Source: an uncultured Acidobacteriaceae bacterium (GTDB taxonomy: Bacteria; Acidobacteriota; Terriglobia; Terriglobales; Acidobacteriaceae). From it: DNA of 64,000 nucleotides. Where the stretch lies: the NCBI GenBank assembly GCA_903911925.1, contig CAIWFH010000169.1:32960-96959 (forward strand), read 5' to 3'. This document shows, one piece after another, positions 1 through 7,256 of this stretch (position 1 is its first letter; each line of letters starts with the position of its first letter). The notes under the pieces are model-generated. The model was given only the letters and a program-made list of their open reading frames with translations. It was not told the origin of the DNA and made no database searches. A program made the position numbers and the translations under genes.

Positions 1-1
1 A

Positions 2-2659
2 GCGGACTTGCAGGCCGCCAGCGCGCTTGAACTGGTGCACTCGCTGCCCGTGGAACGAGCCATTCTGCTTACGCGGGCATTTGCTTTCTACTTCGAACTG
101 ATCAACCTGGCGGAAACGAATCACCGCAAGCGCCGCCGCATTGCTCTGCAACTGACGGGCCAGGCCAGCCGCCAACGCGGATCCTTGATTGGAACTTTGT
201 GCGAGATGCGCCGCGTGGGAATTACCGCGGACGAGGCCATGGACTGGCTGAAGCGGGTGCTGATAGTCCCGGTCTTTACCGCGCATCCCACTGAGGTGGC
301 GCGGCGGTCGGTAATGTTCAAGCGGCGGCGCATTGGCGAGTTTCTCACCCTCCTCGACCGCATTCCCGTGCCCGAACAGGACCTGGCGCGGTTGGAGGAA
401 TTGATTCTCGCGGAGATTTCAAGCCTGTGGCAGACCGACGAGGTGCGCTCGCGCCGGCCCACGGTTTACGACGAAATCAAGATGGGCCTCGACTACTACG
501 ACGTCTCGATTTTTGCCACGCTTCCTGAGCTTTATCGCGAGATAGCAGAGGCCCTGCGCGGCGCTTACGGCCTGGAGATTGAGGCGCACCTGCTGCCGCA
601 GGTGCTGTGCTTCGGTTCGTGGATCGGCGGAGACCGCGACGGCAATCCATTTGTGACGCCGCAGGTAACGCGCGACGCCGTGCAGTTGGCGCGCGGCCAT
701 TTGCTGCTCTACTACCAGCGGCAGCTTGACGAGATCATCGACCTGCTGACCACCAGCGCGCAGCAGATGCCGGTGAGCGATGCGCTGCTGGCGCGCCTCA
801 ATGCATATGTCGCACAGGTGCACACGCCGGAGGCGCAGGTCTTTGGCGAGCGGTATGAGTTTGAGTATTATCGCCGCTTCCTTATATGTCTCAAGGCGCG
901 CATTCATCGCACGCTTGAGGTGATTGAGGATTCCGGTTCGTCCGCGGCAGCGCTGCCGGTGATGCCGTACACACTGGACCAGGGGCAGGGCAAGCTGGCC
1001 CAGGTGCTGTCTGCTTACTGTTCGGTGGACGAGTTTATTTTTGACCTGGAGACGCTGCGCGCCTCGCTCGCGGCCAATCGCGGCCTGCGCATTGCGCGGA
1101 CGCTTGTCGATCCGCTGATTTTGCAGGTGCGCACCTTTGGCCTGCATCTGCACACTCTCGATATTCGCCAGCACGCGCGGGTACATGCCACGGCGTTGCA
1201 GGAGGCGATTGCGGATACCGCTGCGCCGTCGCTGCCAATTGGGCTCTCGGACCAGACCGCCTCGGTGCTCGAGACATTCCGCGTGGTAGCGGAGATCAAA
1301 GGCGGCTGCTCGCCAGAAGCGATTCGCCAGTACGTGATCAGTGGAGCGTCAACGGTGGACGACGTGCTTGCGGTGGTGCGGCTGGCCAGGCTTGGCGGAG
1401 TTCATGTCGAAGGTTCGGGGCGCGATCCGGGATTTCCACCCCAACGACATGGACCCGTCGCTGGGGACCCCGGATTGATGCCCGTGCCGCTATTTGAATC
1501 CATTGAAGATTTACGCCACGCGCCGGAAGTTTGCCGCGAGTTGTGGAGCCGGCCGGATTATCGCAAACTGATGGCCACGTGGGATAACTGGCAAGAGGTG
1601 ATGCTGGGCTATTCCGATTCAAATAAAGACGGCGGCATGCTGACCTCGACCTGGGAGATTTTTCGCGCGCACCGTGACCTGCACGTGGTGGCGCGAGAGG
1701 CCGGCGTCAAACTGCGGCTCTTTCACGGACGCGGCGGCACAGTGGGCCGCGGCGGCGGGCCCACGCACCGCGCCATCTTTGCCCAGCCCATGGATTCGTT
1801 TGACGGGCAACTGCGCATTACCGAGCAGGGCGAGGTGCTGAACTTCAAGTACTCCGACGAAGTGCTGGCCGAGCGCAACCTGGAACTGATGATTGCCGCG
1901 TCACTGGATGCTCTGGCGCGGCCCAACGCGCGCGACCCCGAGGGCCACTTTACCGGAGTTCTCAAGCCGGAGTGGGAGGCCGCGTTCGACGAGTTATCGG
2001 GCATCGCCTTTGATTTTTATCGGACTCATATTCTCGACGACCCCGGCGTGGTGACTTACTTTGAGCAGTCAACGCCGGTGGGTGAACTGGAGCACGCCAA
2101 GATTGGCTCTCGGCCTTCACGGCGCAATGCAAGCCCCAGCCTGGCCGATCTGCGCGCCATTCCATGGGTCTTTGGATGGACGCAATCGCGGCTGCTTGTG
2201 CCGGCGTGGTTCGGCGTGGGCTTCGCGCTGGAGCAATATCTTGCCAAGCCCGGCTCGCTTGAGCTACTGCAAACCATGGCGCGCGAGTTTCCGCTGTTTA
2301 TCGATCTTCTGCGCAACGTGGAGTTGGCGCTGGGCAAGGTGGACCTTGCCACCGCGCGCCTTTACGCGTCGCTGGTGGAAGACCGCCTGCTGCGCGAGCG
2401 CATCTTCGACATGTTCGACGCCGAGTTCCATCGCACGGTACGCGCATTGCTCGCTGTAACCAAGCAGACGGAATTGCTTGAGAGCAATCCAGTGCTCGGG
2501 CACTCCATCAAGCTGCGCAATCCCTATGTCGATCCCATGCACCTGATCCAGGTAGACATGCTGCGGCGCAAGCGCGCGGGCGAAAATACACCGGAAGTGA
2601 ATCGCGCCATAGCGGCCACGATCAGCGGCATTTCCGCGGGACTCAGGAACACGGGCTGA
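2..2659 (+). CDS. ppc: Phosphoenolpyruvate carboxylase, 5'-truncated by the window edge
   Basis: Cytoplasmic anaplerotic enzyme that carboxylates phosphoenolpyruvate to oxaloacetate. Counting from the TTG at position 8, TAHPTE (residues 91-96) carries the catalytic His region. GSWIGGDRDGNP, GYSDSNKDGG, FHGRGGTVGRGGGP and the C-terminal NTG are further family signatures, with the active-site Lys and Arg in the glycine-rich motifs. The frame is open to the left edge. Compared with Escherichia coli Ppc, roughly the first 60 residues lie outside the window, so the TTG is probably internal. Oddity: between the segment ending LARLGGVHVEGSGRDPG and LMPVPLFES there are about 14 extra residues. They are encoded by a sequence matching a dispersed intergenic repeat (positions 1436-1473) and flanked by near-identical 11-nt direct repeats. 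The frame is intact, so the protein is probably functional. The next gene is convergent. Confidence 0.97.
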   Translation, partial: ADLQAASALELVHSLPVERAILLTRAFAFYFELINLAETNHRKRRRIALQLTGQASRQRGSLIGTLCEMRRVGITADEAMDWLKRVLIVPVFTAHPTEVARRSVMFKRRRIGEFLTLLDRIPVPEQDLARLEELILAEISSLWQTDEVRSRRPTVYDEIKMGLDYYDVSIFATLPELYREIAEALRGAYGLEIEAHLLPQVLCFGSWIGGDRDGNPFVTPQVTRDAVQLARGHLLLYYQRQLDEIIDLLTTSAQQMPVSDALLARLNAYVAQVHTPEAQVFGERYEFEYYRRFLICLKARIHRTLEVIEDSGSSAAALPVMPYTLDQGQGKLAQVLSAYCSVDEFIFDLETLRASLAANRGLRIARTLVDPLILQVRTFGLHLHTLDIRQHARVHATALQEAIADTAAPSLPIGLSDQTASVLETFRVVAEIKGGCSPEAIRQYVISGASTVDDVLAVVRLARLGGVHVEGSGRDPGFPPQRHGPVAGDPGLMPVPLFESIEDLRHAPEVCRELWSRPDYRKLMATWDNWQEVMLGYSDSNKDGGMLTSTWEIFRAHRDLHVVAREAGVKLRLFHGRGGTVGRGGGPTHRAIFAQPMDSFDGQLRITEQGEVLNFKYSDEVLAERNLELMIAASLDALARPNARDPEGHFTGVLKPEWEAAFDELSGIAFDFYRTHILDDPGVVTYFEQSTPVGELEHAKIGSRPSRRNASPSLADLRAIPWVFGWTQSRLLVPAWFGVGFALEQYLAKPGSLELLQTMAREFPLFIDLLRNVELALGKVDLATARLYASLVEDRLLRERIFDMFDAEFHRTVRALLAVTKQTELLESNPVLGHSIKLRNPYVDPMHLIQVDMLRRKRAGENTPEVNRAIAATISGISAGLRNTG
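1436..1473 (+). repeat. Dispersed palindromic repeat copy inside ppc
   Basis: The 38 bases match positions 14100-14137 at 32 of 38 sites without gaps and are related to the copies near 5004-5043 and 5466-5502. The core is CCCCA-CGAC, a short loop, then GTCGC-GGGG, so it can fold into a hairpin. It is flanked by GATCCGGGATT (1424-1434) and GACCCCGGATT (1466-1476), exactly 42 bases apart, so it adds 14 codons in frame. Confidence 0.75.
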
Positions 2660-2667
2660 GGTGTTTC

Positions 2668-4197
2668 CTACGTCAGCTTGATGACCACCGCATCGTCAGA
2701 CGGGCGAGTCTCCGGCATATGCAGGGTAAGGCCATCGGGCGTCCATTCCCATTTCAAGGGCTCCTTCGATCCCAGTAACTCGGCTTTGCGCAGCGGGCCG
2801 CCGGGCAAGGGAGTGTCGCGCTTGAGCGAGGCTACCTTCACTTCGCTTCCCGGCGCTCCCATCACCAGTACATAAAACGCCTTGCCGCGGGTGGTGAATC
2901 GAATATCCTGCGCGGTGAAGTCGTGGATGTGATCGGCGACGTATGATCCGGCCTTGATCTGAGTGGGGCCTTCGCCAAAGTGTTCTGCGGGGCGGGAGTC
3001 GTAGATGGCTTCGCCGTTGGTGCGCAACCATGCGCCAATCTGGCGCAGGCGCAGTTGCGTCTCATCGGGAATGGTGCCATCGGCGCGCGGGCCTACGTCG
3101 AGCAGCAGATTACCGTTCTTTGAGACCACGTCGATCAACTGGTGAAGGATGCGGCCCGCTGATTTGTAGTTGGGCTTGGAGATATAGCACCAGGAGTCCC
3201 AATCGAGCACGTCGTCGGTTTGCCAGGCGTAGGCGGCCTTGTCGGTCAGCTGGCCGGCCTCGATGTCGATGAGGCCGGAACCAACGGCGAAGTCCTTGTC
3301 CTTGTAAGTGAGCACGCGGTCATCGCCGCAGTTGTAGAAGTGCGCCATCATCTGCTGGCGATACATTTCAGGAATCGTCTGCACGCGGTTGTCGAAGTAG
3401 ATGATGTCAGGATGGTAGCGGTCAACCACCTCGTTTACCTTGTCGCGCCATATCTCGCAGAAGCGCTGTGTGGGTGGCGGCTCGGGATGCGCAAAGTTGA
3501 ATGCGCCCGGAGCGTTCTCCGCATAATCCTTGGGAGTTGGCGAAGGCGTGAACTTCTGCGCCCAGTAAAGGTCGGCGAGTTCGGGCTTGTAGATGTCGGC
3601 GTCGGCCTGCGGACTTGTGTACCAACCCCAGAGCCACTGGTGATGGAACGAGGTATAGAACTTCAGCCCCTGCTTGCGGACGGCGCGCTCCATCAGGCCG
3701 ACAATGTCGCGCTTCGGCCCCATCTTCGCGGCGTTCCAGCGATTGATGCGGCTATCCCACATTGAGAAGCCGTCGGCGTGCTCGGCCACCGGGCCCACAT
3801 AACGGGCGCCGGCATCTTTAAATAGAGTCACCCAGGCGTCGGGGTCGAAGTGCTCAGCGGTGAAGGCCGCGGCAAAGTCCTTGTAGCCAAACTTGTCCAG
3901 ACTTCCATACGTCGCAAGGTGATGCTCGTACTCAGGCCTTCCCGGCAGGTACATCCAGTGCGGATACCACTCGTTGCCAAAGGCGGGAACGGAATACAGT
4001 CCCCAGTGGAAGTAAATGCCGAACTTGGCGTTGCGATACCACTCCGGCGTGGTGTGCTGCTGCAGCGAGTCCCACTGCGGTAGGTATGTTTTATGGCTGG
4101 ATTGCGCGGCTGCGTCGATGGCCATGGCGACGGGCGGCAGCGAAGCGGCGGAGCCTGCGGCGAGCATTTTAAGCGCGGAGCGACGGGAAATGGGCAT
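2668..4197 (-). CDS. GH29 alpha-L-fucosidase, Tat-exported
   Basis: Predicted secreted exo-glycosidase that removes alpha-L-fucose from glycans. The start at 4197 is chosen because AAGGAG lies just upstream and the protein then begins with a twin-arginine signal (SRRSALKML, then a hydrophobic stretch ending near AAAQ); the open frame continues upstream without such support. The 509-residue product shows the GH29 order: KFGIYFHWGLYSVPAFGNEW (58-77), HADGFSMWDS (140-149), YTSFHHQW (181-188) and DIIYFDN (264-270). Asp269 is the likely nucleophile by position. The tail has VGPRADGTIP and a C-terminal beta-sandwich. It is convergent with ppc and 194 bases from the next minus-strand gene. Family assignment is firm; substrate linkage is inferred. 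Confidence 0.93.
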   Translation of the reverse strand: MPISRRSALKMLAAGSAASLPPVAMAIDAAAQSSHKTYLPQWDSLQQHTTPEWYRNAKFGIYFHWGLYSVPAFGNEWYPHWMYLPGRPEYEHHLATYGSLDKFGYKDFAAAFTAEHFDPDAWVTLFKDAGARYVGPVAEHADGFSMWDSRINRWNAAKMGPKRDIVGLMERAVRKQGLKFYTSFHHQWLWGWYTSPQADADIYKPELADLYWAQKFTPSPTPKDYAENAPGAFNFAHPEPPPTQRFCEIWRDKVNEVVDRYHPDIIYFDNRVQTIPEMYRQQMMAHFYNCGDDRVLTYKDKDFAVGSGLIDIEAGQLTDKAAYAWQTDDVLDWDSWCYISKPNYKSAGRILHQLIDVVSKNGNLLLDVGPRADGTIPDETQLRLRQIGAWLRTNGEAIYDSRPAEHFGEGPTQIKAGSYVADHIHDFTAQDIRFTTRGKAFYVLVMGAPGSEVKVASLKRDTPLPGGPLRKAELLGSKEPLKWEWTPDGLTLHMPETRPSDDAVVIKLT

Positions 4198-4391
4198 TGG
4201 GACTCTCCTTGGCGTACGGCACCATGCGGGCTTGCCGGGAAACGAGAATCTTACAATGCAAACCTTTACAAGGCAATCGCTTGGATGCGAAAGTCCATCC
4301 CTGAAAATCGCGGCGGCGCCCGGATCAATCTGGACGCCGCTGTAGCTTCGTTCGCGTTCGGAAAATCTCCTCACGCTCCGGTGAGTGCTAT

Positions 4392-4838
4392 CTAAGTCAG
4401 AGGTCGCCCGGCAGGATCGGGGGCAGCCCCGGCACGGCTCGAGGCCGGCACTGCGCCACTCTCCTTCGTTTCCCTGATCTTCGCCAGCAGGTCGGTGGGG
4501 TGCACCGGCTTGGCCAGAATCTCGAAGTCGTGCCCGGCGGCTCGTGCCTCGGCTAGCAGTCCTACGGTCGCGGCCTGGCCTGAGAACAAGAGCACCTTGC
4601 AGTTGGGACATTCCTTCTGAATCCGGATGGCCAACTCGATCCCCGATATCTGCGGCATGATCACGTCTGAGATGAGCAGGTCAGGCGGAGTGGCGCGGGC
4701 CGCCTCAAGCACGTCGACTGGCCCGCTGAACGATACCGCGTCGTAGCCCTTGCTGCGCAGGATCAGCCCCAGGCTCGACGCGATGATGAACTCGTCGTCA
4801 ACCACAAAGATGCGAAGGCGCTTACTGGATTGGGTCAT
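4392..4838 (-). CDS. Stand-alone response-regulator receiver (CheY-like) protein
   Basis: A single receiver domain of 148 residues that would accept a phosphoryl group from a histidine kinase. The acidic pocket is D14-D15, the phosphoacceptor is D58 in LLISDVIMP, the switch Ser is S86 and the conserved Lys is K110 in LAKPVHP. There is no output domain, only a short Ala/Pro-rich tail. The start at 4838 is set by AGGAGG six bases upstream; a further 14 codons upstream are open but lack a ribosome site. No histidine kinase is encoded nearby, so the partner must be elsewhere. It may act as a phosphorelay intermediate or through protein contacts. Confidence 0.93.
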   Translation of the reverse strand: MTQSSKRLRIFVVDDEFIIASSLGLILRSKGYDAVSFSGPVDVLEAARATPPDLLISDVIMPQISGIELAIRIQKECPNCKVLLFSGQAATVGLLAEARAAGHDFEILAKPVHPTDLLAKIRETKESGAVPASSRAGAAPDPAGRPLT

Positions 4839-5003
4839 GAAACCTCCTGTTTCAAGCGGTTGCCGATCGGCTTGGAGCATGTATCAAAAATCCGGTTTGT
4901 GTCAGTCGTCCACCGTCGTTGCCGACCCGCGGTGAATGAAACATCGCATACATTAGGCCGTCGACGATTCCGGCCCCAGAGGGCCATGGAAAATAGCCCA
5001 GGG

Positions 5004-5043
5004 CCTGGGTCCCCGAGCGACAGATCTTCGTCGCTGGGGGTGG
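5004..5043 (-). repeat. Dispersed palindromic repeat copy
   Basis: Read on the minus strand this is CCACCCCCAGCGAC, GAAGATCT, GTCGCTCGGGGACC. It aligns with positions 14100-14137 with two single-base indels and a few substitutions, and with the copy inside ppc. The arms CCCCGAGCGAC (5011-5021) and GTCGCTGGGG (5030-5039) pair with one bulge. Confidence 0.75.
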
Positions 5044-5190
5044 AGGACAAGCGCAGCGCAGTCCTGGGAACGCAACCGAAGGATGACCCAAGCCCCGTAG
5101 GGGCGATCGAATCATCACCGGCAGTTTCTTTTTAGGGCCGGACTTCGCAAACTGCGGAAAATCTTTTCTTGATCCAGAAATCGCTCCGTT

Positions 5191-5254
5191 TTGAAAGGGT
5201 ACGGCTTTATCCGTGCCGCGCGAAAATGAAAAGACTGGGCTTTAGCTTCTGCGG
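5191..5254 (+). repeat. Copy 1 of an inverted GGCTTNAGCC-type element
   Basis: Begins TTGAAAGGGTACGGCTTTAT and ends near GGGCTTTAGCTTCTGCGG. The reverse complement of 5281-5347 begins TTGAAAGGGCGCGGCTTCAG and ends ATCGGCTTTAGCCGCCGAGG, so the two copies share order and spacing but are degenerate in this copy. Confidence 0.6.
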
Positions 5255-5280
5255 AAACGGATCTTCAAACATCTGCGTTC

Positions 5281-5347
5281 CCTCGGCGGCTAAAGCCGAT
5301 TCTCGTTTTGCTGACATTGCGGCGCGGCTGAAGCCGCGCCCTTTCAA
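5281..5347 (-). repeat. Copy 2 of the inverted GGCTTNAGCC-type element
   Basis: Inverted relative to 5191-5254 and better preserved. It contains two small palindromes, GGCGGCTAAAGCCG and GGCGCGGCTGAAGCCGCGCC. The pair together could form a long stem with a short spacer. Confidence 0.65.
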
Positions 5348-5465
5348 GGCAATTGCGTTCTTGTTGAAAGTGACGATTGTTCGAGGTCCAACCTGACTGT
5401 TTGATGCGGGGCGAAATCAACAAGCCGCATTCCCCCGGGGGCGAGCAACGAAAATTGTCCGGGGT

Positions 5466-5502
5466 GAGTCCCGGCGACGGATCATTCTTTCAGCGGGGGG
5501 GA
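5466..5502 (-). repeat. Degenerate copy of the dispersed palindrome
   Basis: GAGTCCCGGCGACGGATCAT followed by TCTTTCAGCGGGGGGGA aligns with the reverse complement of 14100-14137 (GTCCCCGGCGACAGGTC, then TCGCTGGGG) with several changes. Assignment is tentative. Confidence 0.4.
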
Positions 5503-5510
5503 CCATTCCC

Positions 5511-5549
5511 TAAGCGGAAGGAGCAGAGACTTTCACGCCTCTGAATACC
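5511..5549 (+). repeat. 39-base hairpin repeat, unit 1
   Basis: Starts TAAGCGGAAGGAGCAGAG and ends CCTCTGAATACC. The inner arms CAGAG and CTCTG can pair. It is the same length as the second unit, which starts 46 bases downstream. Confidence 0.7.
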
Positions 5550-5556
5550 GATTCTT

Positions 5557-5595
5557 TTAGCGGAAGGAGCAGGGGCCTTCAGGCCCCTGGATACC
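5557..5595 (+). repeat. 39-base hairpin repeat, unit 2
   Basis: Starts TTAGCGGAAGGAGCAGGGG and ends GCCCCTGGATACC. The inner arms CAGGGGCC and GGCCCCTG pair perfectly around TTCA. The stem differs in sequence from unit 1 but pairing is kept, which is a covariation pattern. Confidence 0.7.
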
Positions 5596-5798
5596 TAGGC
5601 GTAATAATCTGCAATCGGGTCGCGCAGGCTTGTACAAAATCTGATTCGGGCACCAGGGCGTTTTCGCGGGCAATCAGGGTGGCGGAGGTCGAGTTCCCGA
5701 ATGCAAGCTAAGGCCCGTGGTCTCCGAATGCGAGAGACCGGGGATACCAGATCAAGGGGAGAACTGACATCTTCGGGACCAGGGCCACCTGCCGTCCT

Positions 5799-6620
5799 TT
5801 ACTTTCTTCCGTATGACTTGAGTTCATCCCGGCTGATTTCCGCCGAGGGTACAAGCCTGTAGTGTTTCTCCTCCACGATTACGACCTGGCCGTCTTCAAC
5901 CGCAAGTTCAAACATGGCGATCTTTTTCTTCTTGTCTTCGATATCGATGAACTGAGCAGAGACTGAGCGACATACAAGCGAGGGGAATTTCTCGGCACAG
6001 CAGGCCAGGTCCCGATTCGTCTGCACCACCGCCAGTTGATCTTTTCCGCCCTTTGCTTGAACGGGGATCACGAATTGCACGCCCTGCCGGTCCAGAGCCA
6101 CATAGACCTCGTCGATCTCGATCTGACCGATGCCCTTGACCGTGGTGCGCATGTGGTTCTGAAGCGAATAGGCCGTTACTCCGAGGAAAATATCGATGAG
6201 GCGGTTGTATCGGACCCTCGCCAACAAAGCCTGCTCGTCGTTCAGTGCGTACGCTCCGATAATCTCTGGCGTGGCATCCGGAATCTTGATCGCTCTCAAA
6301 CTTGGATTCGGCAAGATTCTATTGGCTGGCACCAGGCAAAACCGATACAGAGCGCTGCCGGCCCCTGCAATAATCCATTCCATTCCTTCGGGCTGAGTCT
6401 CAATGATCTTCTTGGGTAACGAAGTCCGATACCGAATTGCATAAACGACATCGCCAAGGTTCTCGGGTAGAACAATCCTAAGGGCCTTGGCGGCACGTTT
6501 GAGATCTTTGCGCTCGAACCCGATCTCGGTATCGCCGTCCTTATACGCACCAAAATCCTTGTCGAAAAAGATGTGCTCCAGGAGTCGCTTGTAGCGGTTT
6601 TCTATTTTCACAGGAACCAA
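5799..6620 (-). CDS. Putative type II restriction endonuclease (PD-(D/E)XK-like)
   Basis: A 273-residue protein that I cannot match to a named family with certainty. It sits divergently next to a Vsr endonuclease and a DNA cytosine methyltransferase, exactly where the cognate restriction enzyme would be expected. The centre reads GQIEIDEVYVALDRQG (165-180) followed by FVIPVQAKGGKDQL (183-196). The acidic residues at 168-171 followed by Gln-Ala-Lys190 after a hydrophobic strand resemble the catalytic core of PD-(D/E)XK nucleases, with Q in the D/E position. The TTG start is supported by GAGGA six bases upstream; a GTG three codons later is the alternative. Role as the restriction partner is inference. 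Confidence 0.6.
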   Translation of the reverse strand: MVPVKIENRYKRLLEHIFFDKDFGAYKDGDTEIGFERKDLKRAAKALRIVLPENLGDVVYAIRYRTSLPKKIIETQPEGMEWIIAGAGSALYRFCLVPANRILPNPSLRAIKIPDATPEIIGAYALNDEQALLARVRYNRLIDIFLGVTAYSLQNHMRTTVKGIGQIEIDEVYVALDRQGVQFVIPVQAKGGKDQLAVVQTNRDLACCAEKFPSLVCRSVSAQFIDIEDKKKKIAMFELAVEDGQVVIVEEKHYRLVPSAEISRDELKSYGRK

Positions 6621-6780
6621 TTTTTTCCTCGCAACCCGATTAGGTCAAGTTCTGGCACTGGCTTACATCTCGTTCCCCCCGCTTTCTCGGATATGCGACG
6701 AGACATTTGGCCAGCGTTTGTTGCAAGGATAATAATGCACGGTAGAACGATCACGTTTCGACGGAACGAGACTTCGCACC

Positions 6781-7227
6781 ATGGTCGACAACCGATCACC
6801 CGAGAGCCGAAGTGCACTGATGTCCCGGATTGGCGGAAAGGATACCGCCCCGGAATTGATGGTTCGTCGGCTTCTGCATGCCCTTGGGTACAGATTCCGA
6901 CTGCACAGTCGAGATTTGCCCGGTTCTCCCGACATCGTTTTTCCATCGCGGCAGAAGGTGATTTTCGTAAACGGCTGCTTTTGGCATGCCCATGGGTGCC
7001 CGATTGGCCGTCCTCCGAAATCCCGCCCCGAGTTCTGGCTGCCAAAACTGCAAGGCAATCGGCGAAAGGACGCGCGAAATTTGCGGGCATTGCGCGAATC
7101 GGGTTGGGGCGTGTTGACCATCTGGCAATGTCAGACAAGGCTCCGTGAAGGGATGGAAAGGCGGCTCATTTCCTTTCTGGGACCACCGGGGAAAATTCCG
7201 ATCGACAATTCTCCAAGAACCCGGTAA
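6781..7227 (+). CDS. vsr: Very short patch repair endonuclease
   Basis: Strand-specific nicking enzyme that starts repair of T:G mismatches produced when 5-methylcytosine deaminates. The 148-residue product keeps the catalytic and zinc-site pattern of the Escherichia coli enzyme at the same numbering: LPGSPDIV with Asp51, then GCFWHAHGC (65-73) with His69, plus TEFW-like PEFWLPKL and GWGVLTIWQC. It lies 29 bases upstream of the methyltransferase gene, on the same strand, so the two are probably co-transcribed and functionally matched. The ribosome-binding site is weak. V-type nucleases commonly accompany 5mC restriction-modification systems, which fits this island. Confidence 0.95.
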   Translation: MVDNRSPESRSALMSRIGGKDTAPELMVRRLLHALGYRFRLHSRDLPGSPDIVFPSRQKVIFVNGCFWHAHGCPIGRPPKSRPEFWLPKLQGNRRKDARNLRALRESGWGVLTIWQCQTRLREGMERRLISFLGPPGKIPIDNSPRTR

Positions 7228-7256
7228 GCTGATACCTGAAAGGCAGGAGTTTACAG

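Larger units (their letters stand above)
4839..5798. other. 960-base gene-free spacer rich in palindromic repeats
   Basis: No reading frame here looks coding. The spacer contains at least four repeat units listed separately: a dispersed palindrome (5004-5043), an inverted pair of a roughly 65-base element (5191-5254 and 5281-5347), a degenerate palindrome copy (5466-5502) and two 39-base hairpin repeats (5511-5549, 5557-5595). It separates the receiver gene from the restriction-modification island. Confidence 0.7.

Noticed and set aside
419..1186. 255-codon open frame on the minus strand inside ppc
   Set aside because: Lies fully within the conserved ppc coding sequence on the opposite strand; composition and lack of ribosome site fit a shadow frame.
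4198..4611. Upstream extension of the GH29 gene by 138 codons
   Set aside because: AAGGAG directly before 4197 plus the Tat signal set the start; the extension is Arg-rich and unlike any GH29 N terminus.
5511..5595. CRISPR array
   Set aside because: Only two units, internally palindromic and variable, separated by 7 bases; no spacers of uniform length and no cas genes.
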